This document shows, one piece after another, positions 22,229 to 29,397 of a stretch of DNA of 55,216 bases. Source of the stretch: Prochlorococcus sp. scB241_528N17 (GTDB lineage: Bacteria; Cyanobacteriota; Cyanobacteriia; PCC-6307; Cyanobiaceae); assembly GCA_000634735.1 (NCBI GenBank), contig JFLG01000082.1, positions 1-55,216 of the forward strand, in the 5' to 3' direction. The first letter of the stretch is position 1. Each line of letters starts with the position of its first letter. The notes under the pieces were generated by a model. That model had not been told where the DNA came from. It did no database searches and saw only the letters and a list, made by a program, of their open reading frames with translations. The position numbers and the translations under genes are program-made.

Positions 22229-22336
22229 ATGGAATTCGGTGTTAAAAATAAAGTTTCTAATGCAAAAACTACAGGAGTTGTCCCTGTTATAGGTTCTGAA
22301 GCAACTCTTTGGGCTCCTCTAGGTTTAGGTAATTAG
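22229..22336 (+). CDS. 35-residue protein ahead of strong terminator
   Basis: EFGVKNKVSNAKTTGVVPVI followed by GSEATLWAPLGLGN. Not hydrophobic enough for a membrane helix, not charged, and with a Gly/Pro-rich end. It sits alone, directly before a perfect terminator, which suggests a short, abundant transcript. No family known; a small functional RNA that happens to hold a frame is an alternative. Confidence 0.5.
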   Translation: MEFGVKNKVSNAKTTGVVPVIGSEATLWAPLGLGN

Positions 22337-22360
22337 TAAATTAGGTCTTTTAATAAACCG

Positions 22361-22387
22361 AAAGGGGGTTTGTAACCCCCTTTTTTT
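22361..22387 (+). terminator. Rho-independent terminator
   Basis: GGGGGTT (22364-22370), TGT loop, AACCCCC (22374-22380), then seven T. Confidence 0.9.
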
Positions 22388-22542
22388 ATTAATTGCATTA
22401 AAAAGATGATTGAAAATTTTCAATCCAATTCATCGATAACTATAAATTAAATCAGGGTTTGAAAACAATGTAATCGTAGATACCAACAGCTTTTTTATAA
22501 ATTGATTATAAATTAAAAACACGAGTTAACCCGTTCCAATTT

Positions 22543-22595
22543 GTTGACTCTGAGGTTTTAACCGTTGACTCCTTATCTACTTCTAGTTGTGACTC
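22543..22595 (+). promoter_or_regulatory. Three TGACTC direct repeats upstream of 22639
   Basis: TGACTC occurs at 22545-22550, 22566-22571 and 22590-22595, the first two within GTTGACTC and spaced 21 bp, about two helical turns. Such iterated sites on one DNA face suggest an operator. The rest of the gap 22388-22638 shows nothing else. Confidence 0.3.
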
Positions 22596-22638
22596 GCTAG
22601 TTTCAAGATTCAAAAACGGTATTTATATATCTTAAATT

Positions 22639-22776
22639 ATGGAAAAAAAAATCGCAAAGAAATACGCCGATCTTATAGTCCAGGCTAATAATTTAACTGG
22701 CAGAAAAGAAGCTTTGTCATTGATTAAACAAGCCACAAAATTAAAAACCAAACTTGATCAATACGAAATGATGTAG
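22639..22776 (+). CDS. Small helical protein, paralogue of 14892
   Basis: 45 residues: EKKIAKKYADLIVQANNLTG, RKEALSLIKQATKLKTKLDQ, YEMM. Shares KKYADLxxQANN and GRKEALSLIKQAT with the minus-strand gene at 14892. All helical and soluble; unknown role. The upstream region has repeated TGACTC sites. Confidence 0.6.
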   Translation: MEKKIAKKYADLIVQANNLTGRKEALSLIKQATKLKTKLDQYEMM

Positions 22777-22888
22777 TCTCTTAAAATCTACAGGATATTC
22801 AAGATGAGGTAGAAACTAGTTCCTTTTTTTTTATCTTGCTATAAAAATACTAAGAGATTATTTAACTTATCTGCTCTAATAAAATATC

Positions 22889-23179
22889 GTGGAATTAACT
22901 GAGCTAATTAAGGATTACGTTGCTACAGAATTAATATCAAGTATTGAAATTGATTTTCTTGAAGGAGAATTATGGGAAACCACTCAACATATTGCAGAAA
23001 TAAATACAGTTATCAAAGCTCCAAAAAATATATGCAAGAAATTGGGACTAGATGAAAAATCTTGCTGGCAATTATGTTGTGCAGCCGTTCTTGACTCCTC
23101 AAGACCATTAAAAAATGGACAAAATAGAGTAGATGATTTTAAAAAATTAATTAATCGATATGAAATCAGCTTCATATAA
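22889..23179 (+). CDS. Hypothetical protein, paralogue of 16632
   Basis: 96 residues with a GTG start. ELTELIKDYVATELISSIEI, FLEGELWETTQHIAEINTVI, then NICKKLGLDEKSCWQLCCAA and RPLKNGQNRVDDFKKLIN. Four Cys in the second half. Aligned with the gene at 16632 over its length, so a small paralogous family. Function unknown. Confidence 0.55.
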   Translation: MELTELIKDYVATELISSIEIDFLEGELWETTQHIAEINTVIKAPKNICKKLGLDEKSCWQLCCAAVLDSSRPLKNGQNRVDDFKKLINRYEISFI

Positions 23180-23191
23180 ACTAAAGACTCA

Positions 23192-23488
23192 ATGATACGT
23201 TTACTTATTGCATCAATTCTTTTTTTTACTCCACTAGGAGGTTTTGCTGATGAAAAGCAAAGAGAAATTGAGAATGAAGCTATAAATCTTGTTATTAAAA
23301 AATATGGAAAAGGCTTAGAAAATAGATTAAAAGGAACGGGAGTAACTCCCAGTTATCGAAGTTGGTATGAAAATGATTGTTTTGTGAGCATTGCAGCAGG
23401 TACATACCAAGAAGATACTTGGTCGGCAATGAAGTGGTTTAGCGTTAATGTCTGTTCTGAATCAGCTGAAATAATGGAAAGTGAATGA
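23192..23488 (+). CDS. Small secreted hypothetical protein
   Basis: 98 residues: signal peptide IRLLIASILFFTPLGGFA, cleaved after A-D-E, then DEKQREIENEAINLVIKKYG, GVTPSYRSWYENDCFVSIAA and MKWFSVNVCSESAEIMESE. Two Cys in the mature part (near residues 64 and 90) may form a disulphide. Overlaps the start of the glutamine amidotransferase by 4 bases (ATGA), so translation is coupled. Unknown function. Confidence 0.65.
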   Translation: MIRLLIASILFFTPLGGFADEKQREIENEAINLVIKKYGKGLENRLKGTGVTPSYRSWYENDCFVSIAAGTYQEDTWSAMKWFSVNVCSESAEIMESE

Positions 23489-24222
23489 AGGAAATAAAAC
23501 GCCTATTAGTTTTGCAGCATTTAGAAATAGAGGGGCCTGGTCTTTTTGAACAATTTGCTAAAGAAAGAGATTTAAAAATAGAAATTATTCGTTTAGATAA
23601 TAAAAATGCTCTGCCGCAAACAAAAAAAGGTGACTTAATTTTAATTATGGGTGGACCAATGGGTGTTAAAGATATTGGAAGCGGAAAATATCCATGGCTT
23701 AAGTTAGAAAGAGATTTTATAAAAAAAGAATTAGAAAATGACAGACCTATAGTCGGTGTTTGCTTAGGTGCTCAGTTGCTTGCGAGTGCTGCTGGGGGAG
23801 ATGTAGAAATTCTTAAATATGGATCACCTCCAAAAGCATTACCAGAAATTGGATGGTCTCAAATTTTTATAGACAAATCGAATAAAGACTTTAAAGCACT
23901 GTTTGAAGACCCTTTTCATGTACTGCATTGGCATGGAGATAGGATTTTATTACCTAATAAAGCAGTACTCATTGCTAGTAGTGCACGTTGTAAGGAACAG
24001 TTTTTTAGGATTGGTAATTTTGCTTACGGATTACAATTCCATATAGAGACGACGGGGGGAATGATAAACAACTGGATTAAAGAAGATAAAGAGTTTGTCC
24101 TTAAAGGATTAGGCCTAAATGGTCAGGAAATTTTAAAAGAAGAGAATAAAAAATATATTGATAAAACTTTTTCAAAAAGAAAGCTTCTAATAAGTAAATT
24201 ATTTGAATTATTAGATAATTAA
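23485..24222 (+). CDS. Class I glutamine amidotransferase-like protein (GATase1)
   Basis: 245 residues in the GMP-synthase-like stand-alone class (YfeJ-like). The triad is complete: GVCLGAQLLASAAGG with the nucleophile Cys, FAYGLQFHIE with His and Glu, and the oxyanion loop GGPMGVKDIG. DxLHWHGDRI lies between them. It hydrolyses glutamine or gamma-glutamyl compounds; the acceptor domain, if any, is another protein. Cotranscribed with the secreted protein before it. Followed by a bidirectional terminator. Confidence 0.88.
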   Translation: MKEIKRLLVLQHLEIEGPGLFEQFAKERDLKIEIIRLDNKNALPQTKKGDLILIMGGPMGVKDIGSGKYPWLKLERDFIKKELENDRPIVGVCLGAQLLASAAGGDVEILKYGSPPKALPEIGWSQIFIDKSNKDFKALFEDPFHVLHWHGDRILLPNKAVLIASSARCKEQFFRIGNFAYGLQFHIETTGGMINNWIKEDKEFVLKGLGLNGQEILKEENKKYIDKTFSKRKLLISKLFELLDN

Positions 24223-24240
24223 AAAGGTCATAATCCAGTA

Positions 24241-24268
24241 AAAAAGGGCTTGATAAAGCCCTGAAAAA
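24241..24268. terminator. Bidirectional terminator between convergent genes
   Basis: AGGGCTT (24245-24251), GATA loop, AAGCCCT (24256-24262), flanked by A-run on the left and A6 on the right, so it works in both directions between the amidotransferase gene and the minus-strand hli gene. Confidence 0.88.
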
Positions 24269-24286
24269 ATTTAAAAAAGATTTCTA

Positions 24287-24415
24287 TTAGAAAATACCTG
24301 GAAGAATTTGACCAGTAAAATAGTAGGCTCCTACAAGAGCAAACATTCCAAGCATTGCTGCTTTACCATTAAGCTTTTCAGCTTTTTCGGTCATGATTTT
24401 TTTTGCGAATTCCAT
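24287..24415 (-). CDS. High-light-inducible protein, short form
   Basis: 42 residues: EFAKKIMTEKAEKLNGKAAM then LGMFALVGAYYFTGQILPG. The helix contains EKLNGKAAMLGM, a variant of the E-x-x-N-G-R chlorophyll-binding motif with K in place of R. One thylakoid helix. Opposite strand to the four-gene hli operon; the 305-bp gap between them holds both promoters. Confidence 0.92.
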   Translation of the reverse strand: MEFAKKIMTEKAEKLNGKAAMLGMFALVGAYYFTGQILPGIF

Positions 24416-24720
24416 AATAAAGTGAAATAAATTATATCTAAAAAATAATTATTCAAATTTCAGAATGATGTAGTTTTTTCTACAAAATTGATATCTTTCT
24501 AAGGATTTAAAAATAAATACTTATACAACAAATTGAACTCACAATAGTTGTCGAGCCAATATGTAAAAGCCTAGCAAGCCGAAAAAACAACTATTTAAAT
24601 GTTTTTGTCACGGTTCTGTAACAGTTATGTTATAATTATCTTGAAAATAACTTAATTTCGGCTTAATACTTTACATTTGTTAATAGTAGTGTTACATTAA
24701 TTAACAATTACACAACTTTA
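24416..24720. promoter_or_regulatory. Divergent control region of hli genes
   Basis: This 305-bp gap separates the minus-strand hli gene from the plus-strand hli operon. On the plus strand TATAAT at 24631-24636 is a clear -10 box with TTGTCA 20 bp upstream and a CTGTAACAG palindrome between. The leader that follows (24640-24720) is long, AT-rich and unstructured. It is where light or stress control would act. Confidence 0.5.
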
Positions 24721-24927
24721 ATGGCTAATTCAAACGTTACTACTGAATCAGGTGGCAGACAGAATATGTTTCCTACTGAGACACGTCCTTACATAGATGA
24801 GTCTGTTTCTTACGACAGCTACCCACAAAATGCAGAAAAAGTTAACGGTCGTTGGGCAATGATTGGCCTTGTTGCGTTAGTAGGTGCTTACGTTTCAACC
24901 GGACAGATTATTCCTGGCATTTTTTAA
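24721..24927 (+). CDS. High-light-inducible protein, first gene of operon
   Basis: 68 residues: a polar N-terminus (ANSNVTTESGGRQNMFPTET) then AEKVNGRWAMIGLVALVGAY and TGQIIPGIF. Chlorophyll motif E-K-V-N-G-R-W-A-M-I-G. Its stop overlaps the next ATG (TAATG), starting an operon of three Hli proteins and one short protein. Confidence 0.93.
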   Translation: MANSNVTTESGGRQNMFPTETRPYIDESVSYDSYPQNAEKVNGRWAMIGLVALVGAYVSTGQIIPGIF

Positions 24928-25205
24928 TGAGTCCACTTTCAGGTTTCTTAGCCGTAATTGTATTCTTTACAGCCTTCCTCGTTGCTTATTTAACCAAGCA
25001 ATTTCAAAACGAAAATTTAAACTATTCATCTTCTAATCAAATGAAAAACACAAATCAAATGAAAAACACAAACACAAAAGTCAAAACAATCGAAAAAGAA
25101 AAAGTTGTTGCTGAAACTCTTAACGGCAGATTCGCAATGCTTGGATTAATTGCTGCTGTTGGAGCATACCTAACAACAGGTCAAATTATTCCTGGTTTCG
25201 TTTAA
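24927..25205 (+). CDS. High-light-inducible protein with extra N-terminal membrane helix
   Basis: 92 residues. Unlike the other Hli proteins here it has a first hydrophobic segment (SPLSGFLAVIVFFTAFLVAY, 2-21), a linker with a tandem repeat NQMKNT / NQMKNT (two 18-bp direct repeats near 25036-25071), then VVAETLNGRFAMLGLIAAVG and TTGQIIPGFV. So it probably spans the thylakoid twice. Translation is coupled to the first hli gene. Confidence 0.9.
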   Translation: MSPLSGFLAVIVFFTAFLVAYLTKQFQNENLNYSSSNQMKNTNQMKNTNTKVKTIEKEKVVAETLNGRFAMLGLIAAVGAYLTTGQIIPGFV

Positions 25206-25240
25206 AAACCTATTATTTAAAATTTCTACAAATCAGAAAG

Positions 25241-25369
25241 ATGGAAAATTCAAAAACAACTTATTGGCAAAACGCCGAGAGAACTAATGGAAGAATGGCA
25301 ATGATGGGCTTATTTGCATTAGTTGTAAATTATGGCTTATTCGGATGGATAATCCCAGGAATCTTTTAA
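25241..25369 (+). CDS. High-light-inducible protein, minimal form
   Basis: 42 residues: ENSKTTYWQNAERTNGRMAM and MGLFALVVNYGLFGWIIPG. Shares WxxAERTNGR and the NYGLFGW end with the longer protein at 5539. One helix with the E-R-T-N-G-R motif. Confidence 0.92.
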   Translation: MENSKTTYWQNAERTNGRMAMMGLFALVVNYGLFGWIIPGIF

Positions 25370-25370
25370 A

Positions 25371-25550
25371 ATGAATTTAGGCTTACTTTTTCTTAAAGTA
25401 AATACTTTGGGATTTATAACTCTTTCTGAACTTGATTGGATAACCAACCATCAATCTGAATTTTCAAGGTTAGATATGGCTTTACTTATTAAGATCGGCC
25501 GTCTTATGGATTCTGGAGTAATAGAAATTGATAATAGATTGCCTGTTTAA
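25371..25550 (+). CDS. Short soluble protein at end of hli operon
   Basis: 59 residues, begins 1 bp after the Hli stop: NLGLLFLKVNTLGFITLSEL, DWITNHQSEFSRLDMALLIK, IGRLMDSGVIEIDNRLPV. The second half has the layout of a small winged or helical regulator (helix-helix-strand), and its location suggests a role in Hli assembly or control; this is inference. Confidence 0.65.
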   Translation: MNLGLLFLKVNTLGFITLSELDWITNHQSEFSRLDMALLIKIGRLMDSGVIEIDNRLPV

Positions 25551-25578
25551 TTTTAATTTTTAAAAAATGATCGTCATG

Positions 25579-25615
25579 AGTGTTTGTCAATAGGGATACT
25601 GACAAACACTTTTTT
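25579..25615 (+). terminator. Strong terminator of hli operon
   Basis: AGTGTTTGTCA (25579-25589) and TGACAAACACT (25600-25610) form an 11-bp perfect stem with a 10-nt loop followed by five T. Confidence 0.92.
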
Positions 25616-25640
25616 GTGAGAAAAAATATTTGTAAAAAAA

Positions 25641-25671
25641 AGAGATTGTTTCTTAGCTAAAAACAATCTCT
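25641..25671 (-). terminator. Terminator for the minus-strand gene at 25765
   Basis: AGAGATTGTTT (25641-25651) pairs perfectly with AAACAATCTCT (25661-25671). On the minus strand the stem is followed by eight T. Confidence 0.88.
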
Positions 25672-25764
25672 CAATTACCTAATTCTTACATGAAAATTTC
25701 AAGTAAGCTTTCAGATCTTAACTGATTTGTTTTTATAGTAAATCCGTAAAAATGCTTTTGTAAT

Positions 25765-25980
25765 TTATCTTTTTAAACCACCTCTTTTTATCCAAAGGAA
25801 CCATGTAACCCAAATAGGAGGGAGGAATCTTATTAAAAAAGAAATTTTATACATATAAAATGGGGCATTTTCACTTTGAAATAAATTCATCAAAAAGGAA
25901 GATATAGTTACCCAAAGTAAAATTATTAATATATTTGCTCCCAACAAAGCGAACTTATTTTGTTTGAATATTTTTGGCAT
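25765..25980 (-). CDS. Small membrane hypothetical protein
   Basis: 71 residues: KFALLGANILIILLWVTISS is helix one and FLIRFLPPIWVTWFLWIKRG helix two, with a polar loop (QSENAPFYMYK) between and basic ends. Two to three adjacent minus-strand membrane genes (this, 26039, 26344) may form a unit. Unrecognised. Confidence 0.55.
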   Translation of the reverse strand: MPKIFKQNKFALLGANILIILLWVTISSFLMNLFQSENAPFYMYKISFLIRFLPPIWVTWFLWIKRGGLKR

Positions 25981-26038
25981 AAGTTTATTTTCTTATATTC
26001 TTAATTTTAAATAACCTTGGGAAGTAAATTATACATTT

Positions 26039-26290
26039 TCAAAAAAACTTTAAATTTAAAATCCATATCCAAATAAAAAAAATACTAAATTTTAATCCCT
26101 CTCCAAATAATATTCCGAAAGTAATAGGAGGCGAAAATATTAAAAAAAGAATAGAGAATAAACTAAATAAAGCAAATGATCCTCTTAAAAAATAATTCTT
26201 TCTTTTTGTTCTTCTTAGATTTTTTAAGGTATTCCACTCCCATTGAATAAGCCTGTAGAACTTTTCTGATAATAAAAATAAATACTTCAT
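26039..26290 (-). CDS. Small membrane hypothetical protein
   Basis: 83 residues: a basic N-terminus (KFYRLIQWEWNTLKNLRRTK) followed by two hydrophobic helices, FALFSLFSILFLIFSPPITF and FSIFFIWIWILNLKFF. The stop is close to 26039 with a 58-bp gap to the next gene. No family known. Confidence 0.5.
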   Translation of the reverse strand: MKYLFLLSEKFYRLIQWEWNTLKNLRRTKRKNYFLRGSFALFSLFSILFLIFSPPITFGILFGEGLKFSIFFIWIWILNLKFF

Positions 26291-26343
26291 TAATATTATT
26301 AATTTCTATCGGCTTTTCTTATTTATAAAATTAATTTCACCTG

Positions 26344-26634
26344 TTAGCAATAAACCTTATCCCCTTCTTCAGAAAGATAGTAAATTTTATTTTCTGAACT
26401 TACGAAGAAAGTTAATCCCTTATATTGTGATCTTTTAAATTTATCTAATCTAAGTTTGTGTAAATCCCAATTATCAGTACTTATGTCAGGATTAAATTCT
26501 TGTTCTTTTAAGAAAGGTACATAAGTTGGACTAATTGTTGTTTTTTGGGCTAACCCTCTATTTCGTTTTAAATAAAAAAGTAATAAAAATAAAAGTACAA
26601 AAAAAAGAATTAATAATATATTTGTCATTGTCAA
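26344..26634 (-). CDS. Membrane-anchored hypothetical protein
   Basis: 96 residues: one membrane helix (NILLILFFVLLFLLLFYLKR, 5-24) and a soluble domain with TISPTYVPFLKEQEF, WDLHKLRLDKFKRSQYKG, LTFFVSSENKIYYLSEEGD. The soluble part has a strand-turn-strand pattern (FFVSSENKIYYL). Function unknown. Confidence 0.55.
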   Translation of the reverse strand: MTMTNILLILFFVLLFLLLFYLKRNRGLAQKTTISPTYVPFLKEQEFNPDISTDNWDLHKLRLDKFKRSQYKGLTFFVSSENKIYYLSEEGDKVYC

Positions 26635-26789
26635 TTTTTCTAATTTGAAAAAACTTTATTTGGAGAATCAAGAACTTTTCACAATAAATTTCTTAGTAAG
26701 TAAAAAATCCTATTTTTATATTCTTGTATTTTTGAATACTTATCAAGAGGTTACCTAAATCAGATTATAAAATTAGTCGCATTTTCAAC

Positions 26790-26933
26790 ATGACTCAAAA
26801 TTCAATGAATACTCCTTATGCAAAAAGAGTAGCTGAAAAATTTAGAGAGGCTCAAAACTATTTAAAAACTAATGGTTTTAGTAGATCAACTAAACATTTA
26901 CTGGAAGATATTGAAAATTCTGTTGAAAAATAA
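26790..26933 (+). CDS. Small hydrophilic protein
   Basis: 47 residues: TQNSMNTPYAKRVAEKFREA, QNYLKTNGFSRSTKHLLEDI, ENSVEK. Its TAA overlaps the next ATG (TAATG), indicating a two-gene unit. Helical and basic; unrecognised. Confidence 0.6.
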   Translation: MTQNSMNTPYAKRVAEKFREAQNYLKTNGFSRSTKHLLEDIENSVEK

Positions 26934-27091
26934 TGCCAATACCTCCTCACTTACCACAACTACAATATGGCTACGATGATGGCTTTACAACCATTATTTT
27001 TGGATTAATAGGAAGTTGCTTTGGATGTATCTTAATTTTATTAATTTCATTTTTTGAATTTAAATTCAAAAAGCAAAATAGTAAGCCTTAA
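26933..27091 (+). CDS. Small membrane protein
   Basis: 52 residues: PIPPHLPQLQYGYDDGFTTI then IFGLIGSCFGCILILLISFF and EFKFKKQNSKP. One helix with two Cys (C-x2-C), a Pro-rich start and a basic end. Coupled to the upstream gene. Convergent with ychF. Confidence 0.6.
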   Translation: MPIPPHLPQLQYGYDDGFTTIIFGLIGSCFGCILILLISFFEFKFKKQNSKP

Positions 27092-27099
27092 GAGACTTA

Positions 27100-28191
27100 C
27101 TAAACGTTAAATAGGAACTCCATTACATCACCTTCGTTAACAATATATTCCTTACCTTCACTTCTTAAAAGACCTTTAGTTTTTGCATTAGCAATTGAAC
27201 CTGAATCAATTAAATTTTGATACGAAATAGTCTGAGCTCTTATAAATCCTTTTTCAAAATCAGTATGAATTACTCCTGCTGCCTGTGGCGCAGTCATCCC
27301 ATCTTTTATTGTCCAAGCTTTTGTCTCCTTTTCTCCGGTAGTGAAATAAGTTTTTAATCCCAATAATTTATATGTTGATCTAATTAATGAACTTAATCCC
27401 CCTTCTTCTACTCCTAAGCCAATAAGGTAGTCTTTTTTATCTTCTGGTTCTAACTCTATTAATTCAGATTCGACTTGCGCTGATATTTTTATACATTCTG
27501 TATTTTCATTGCTTGCAAAACTCTGAACTTTTGATGAAAAATCATTACCTTCAGCTAAATCATTTTCATTCAAATTAGTTGCGTAAATAATTGGTTTGGC
27601 AGTAAGGAAGCCTAATTGCTTAATTATTAAATTTTCTTCTTCATTCAAAGATATTGATCTAACTGAAAGGCCTTTCTCTAGCTCTTCTTCAATTTTTTCT
27701 AGTAAGTTATCTTCTTTAACTGCCTCTTTGCTAGTTCTAACCTGTTTTTTAATTCTTTCTCTTCTTTTTTGGAGTTGAGATAAATCAGCTAAATTTAATT
27801 CCAGATTAATTATCTCAATGTCATCCAGGGGATCTACCTTTCCAGAAACATGAATTACATCACTATCTTCAAAGCACCTTACAACATGAACTATTGCATC
27901 AACCTCCCTAATATTTGATAAAAATTTATTTCCCAAACCTTCGCCTTTACTAGCTCCTTTTACTAGTCCTGCGATATCTACAAATTCAATTTTTGTTGGG
28001 ATAATATTTTGGCTAGAACTTAAATTACCTAACTCTTGCAACCTTTGATCTGGGACTGAAACTATGCCTTTATTAGGTTCTATAGTACAAAAGGGAAAAT
28101 TAGCCGCTTGGGCCTTAGCATTTTCTACAAGTGCATTAAATAGAGTTGATTTTCCAACATTTGGTAATCCAATAATACCTGCTTTTAACAT
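27100..28191 (-). CDS. ychF: YchF/OLA1-type ribosome-binding GTPase/ATPase
   Basis: 363 residues, full length. P-loop GLPNVGKST (8-16), switch region NFPFCTIEPNKG, Walker B-like VDIAGLVKGASKGEGLGN and NLNE in place of NKxD, the change that gives YchF its ATP preference. A helical coiled insert follows, and the C-terminal TGS-like domain (GMTAPQAAGVIHTDFEKGF, then IVNEGDVMEFLFNV). YchF associates with ribosomes in stress response. Monocistronic, divergent from the HlyD-like gene. Confidence 0.96.
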   Translation of the reverse strand: MLKAGIIGLPNVGKSTLFNALVENAKAQAANFPFCTIEPNKGIVSVPDQRLQELGNLSSSQNIIPTKIEFVDIAGLVKGASKGEGLGNKFLSNIREVDAIVHVVRCFEDSDVIHVSGKVDPLDDIEIINLELNLADLSQLQKRRERIKKQVRTSKEAVKEDNLLEKIEEELEKGLSVRSISLNEEENLIIKQLGFLTAKPIIYATNLNENDLAEGNDFSSKVQSFASNENTECIKISAQVESELIELEPEDKKDYLIGLGVEEGGLSSLIRSTYKLLGLKTYFTTGEKETKAWTIKDGMTAPQAAGVIHTDFEKGFIRAQTISYQNLIDSGSIANAKTKGLLRSEGKEYIVNEGDVMEFLFNV

Positions 28192-28273
28192 TTGAAAAAA
28201 CTTATGGAAAAATTATCAAGAAAACATCTTCTAGTAATATAGTATTTACTTAACCAATCTTGGATAAGTTAAT

Positions 28274-28279
28274 TATAAT
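28274..28279 (+). promoter_or_regulatory. Probable -10 box for HlyD-polA-cysS-dxr
   Basis: TATAAT at 28274-28279, about 57 bp before the HlyD-like ATG, in the only spacer upstream of the four-gene core block. Confidence 0.5.
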
Positions 28280-28335
28280 CGTCTTGATTATTTATTTAGT
28301 TCCTAAATATTCTCTACTTATGCTTTTAAAAAGAA

Positions 28336-29397
28336 ATGTTTAATTTAATAAAAAAAAATATAAATCTAAGAAGTGGAATTATATTGCTTTCACTAGCTAT
28401 ATTTTTCGTTTTTATAACCAATTCCTTCAAGAAAAATAAGTCAAAAGATATTTCTGATTTTGTAGTTCAAGTTGAAAAAGGAATCCTCTCAGATTCAATT
28501 AATACTAGTGGTGAAGTAAAAGCAATAAGGACAAGCAATATTGGGCCTCGGAAGCAAGGCGTAATAAAAGAAATCAAAGTAGATGAGGGCGATCTTGTAA
28601 AAAAAGATCAGGTTTTAGCTTCTCTTGATGATGAAGATTTTATCTATAAAATTGAAGAACTTGAATTGAATGTAGAAAAACAAAAATCTGAATTTTTAAG
28701 AAGGGAATATTTATATAAAGAAGGCGCAGTAAGTAAAGAAGACTATGAAAGTTATAAAAATAACTACAACATTAGTAGCGCAAAACTAAATGATGCAAAA
28801 GCTGAAAAAAGTTTCTATCTAATTAAAGCTCCTTATGGAGGAAAGATAACTGCAAAATATGCTGAGATAGGATCTTATGTCACACCAAGTACAAACTTAA
28901 GTTCAGACCCTAAAACCAAAAACTTTATTTTTGAACTATCAGAGGGCCTAGAAATTGTTGCTAAAGTTCCTGAGAGTGACATTGGCAGAATAAAAATAGG
29001 TCAAGAAGCCTTAGTAAGAATTGAGGCTTATCCCTCAAAAAAATATAGTGCCATAATTAAAAAAATAGCTACAAGAGCTGTAAAAGATAATAATGTAACC
29101 TCATTCGAAGTAACTTTAAATTTTAAAGATATTTCTGAAGAAATTAAAATTGGAATGACTGCAGATCTTGAATTTAGAGTGGAAGGTAATGAAGAAAAAA
29201 TCTTAGTACCAACAGTTTCTATTGTCACTGAAAAAGGTGAAAAAGGAATTTTGAAAGTTGATAAAAACAATTCTCCCAAATTTGAAAAAATCGAAATTGG
29301 TATTAGTAGTGGAAATAAAACTTCAGTAATTGATGGATTAGAACCTGGAGAGCAAATCTTTATTGATATTCCACCTTGGGCTAAGAAGAGAAAATGA
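28336..29397 (+). CDS. HlyD-type membrane fusion protein
   Basis: 353 residues: one N-terminal membrane helix (GIILLSLAIFFVFITNSF, 14-31), then a lipoyl-like strand set PRKQGVIKEIKVDEGDLVKK (71-90), a helical hairpin with KEGAVSKEDYESYKNNYN, and the beta-barrel portion containing PESDIGRIKIGQEALVRIEA and IKIGMTADLEF. Periplasmic adaptor of an ABC- or RND-type export system, of the DevB/MacA kind; no transporter gene is adjacent. The last 4 bases overlap polA. Confidence 0.88.
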   Translation: MFNLIKKNINLRSGIILLSLAIFFVFITNSFKKNKSKDISDFVVQVEKGILSDSINTSGEVKAIRTSNIGPRKQGVIKEIKVDEGDLVKKDQVLASLDDEDFIYKIEELELNVEKQKSEFLRREYLYKEGAVSKEDYESYKNNYNISSAKLNDAKAEKSFYLIKAPYGGKITAKYAEIGSYVTPSTNLSSDPKTKNFIFELSEGLEIVAKVPESDIGRIKIGQEALVRIEAYPSKKYSAIIKKIATRAVKDNNVTSFEVTLNFKDISEEIKIGMTADLEFRVEGNEEKILVPTVSIVTEKGEKGILKVDKNNSPKFEKIEIGISSGNKTSVIDGLEPGEQIFIDIPPWAKKRK

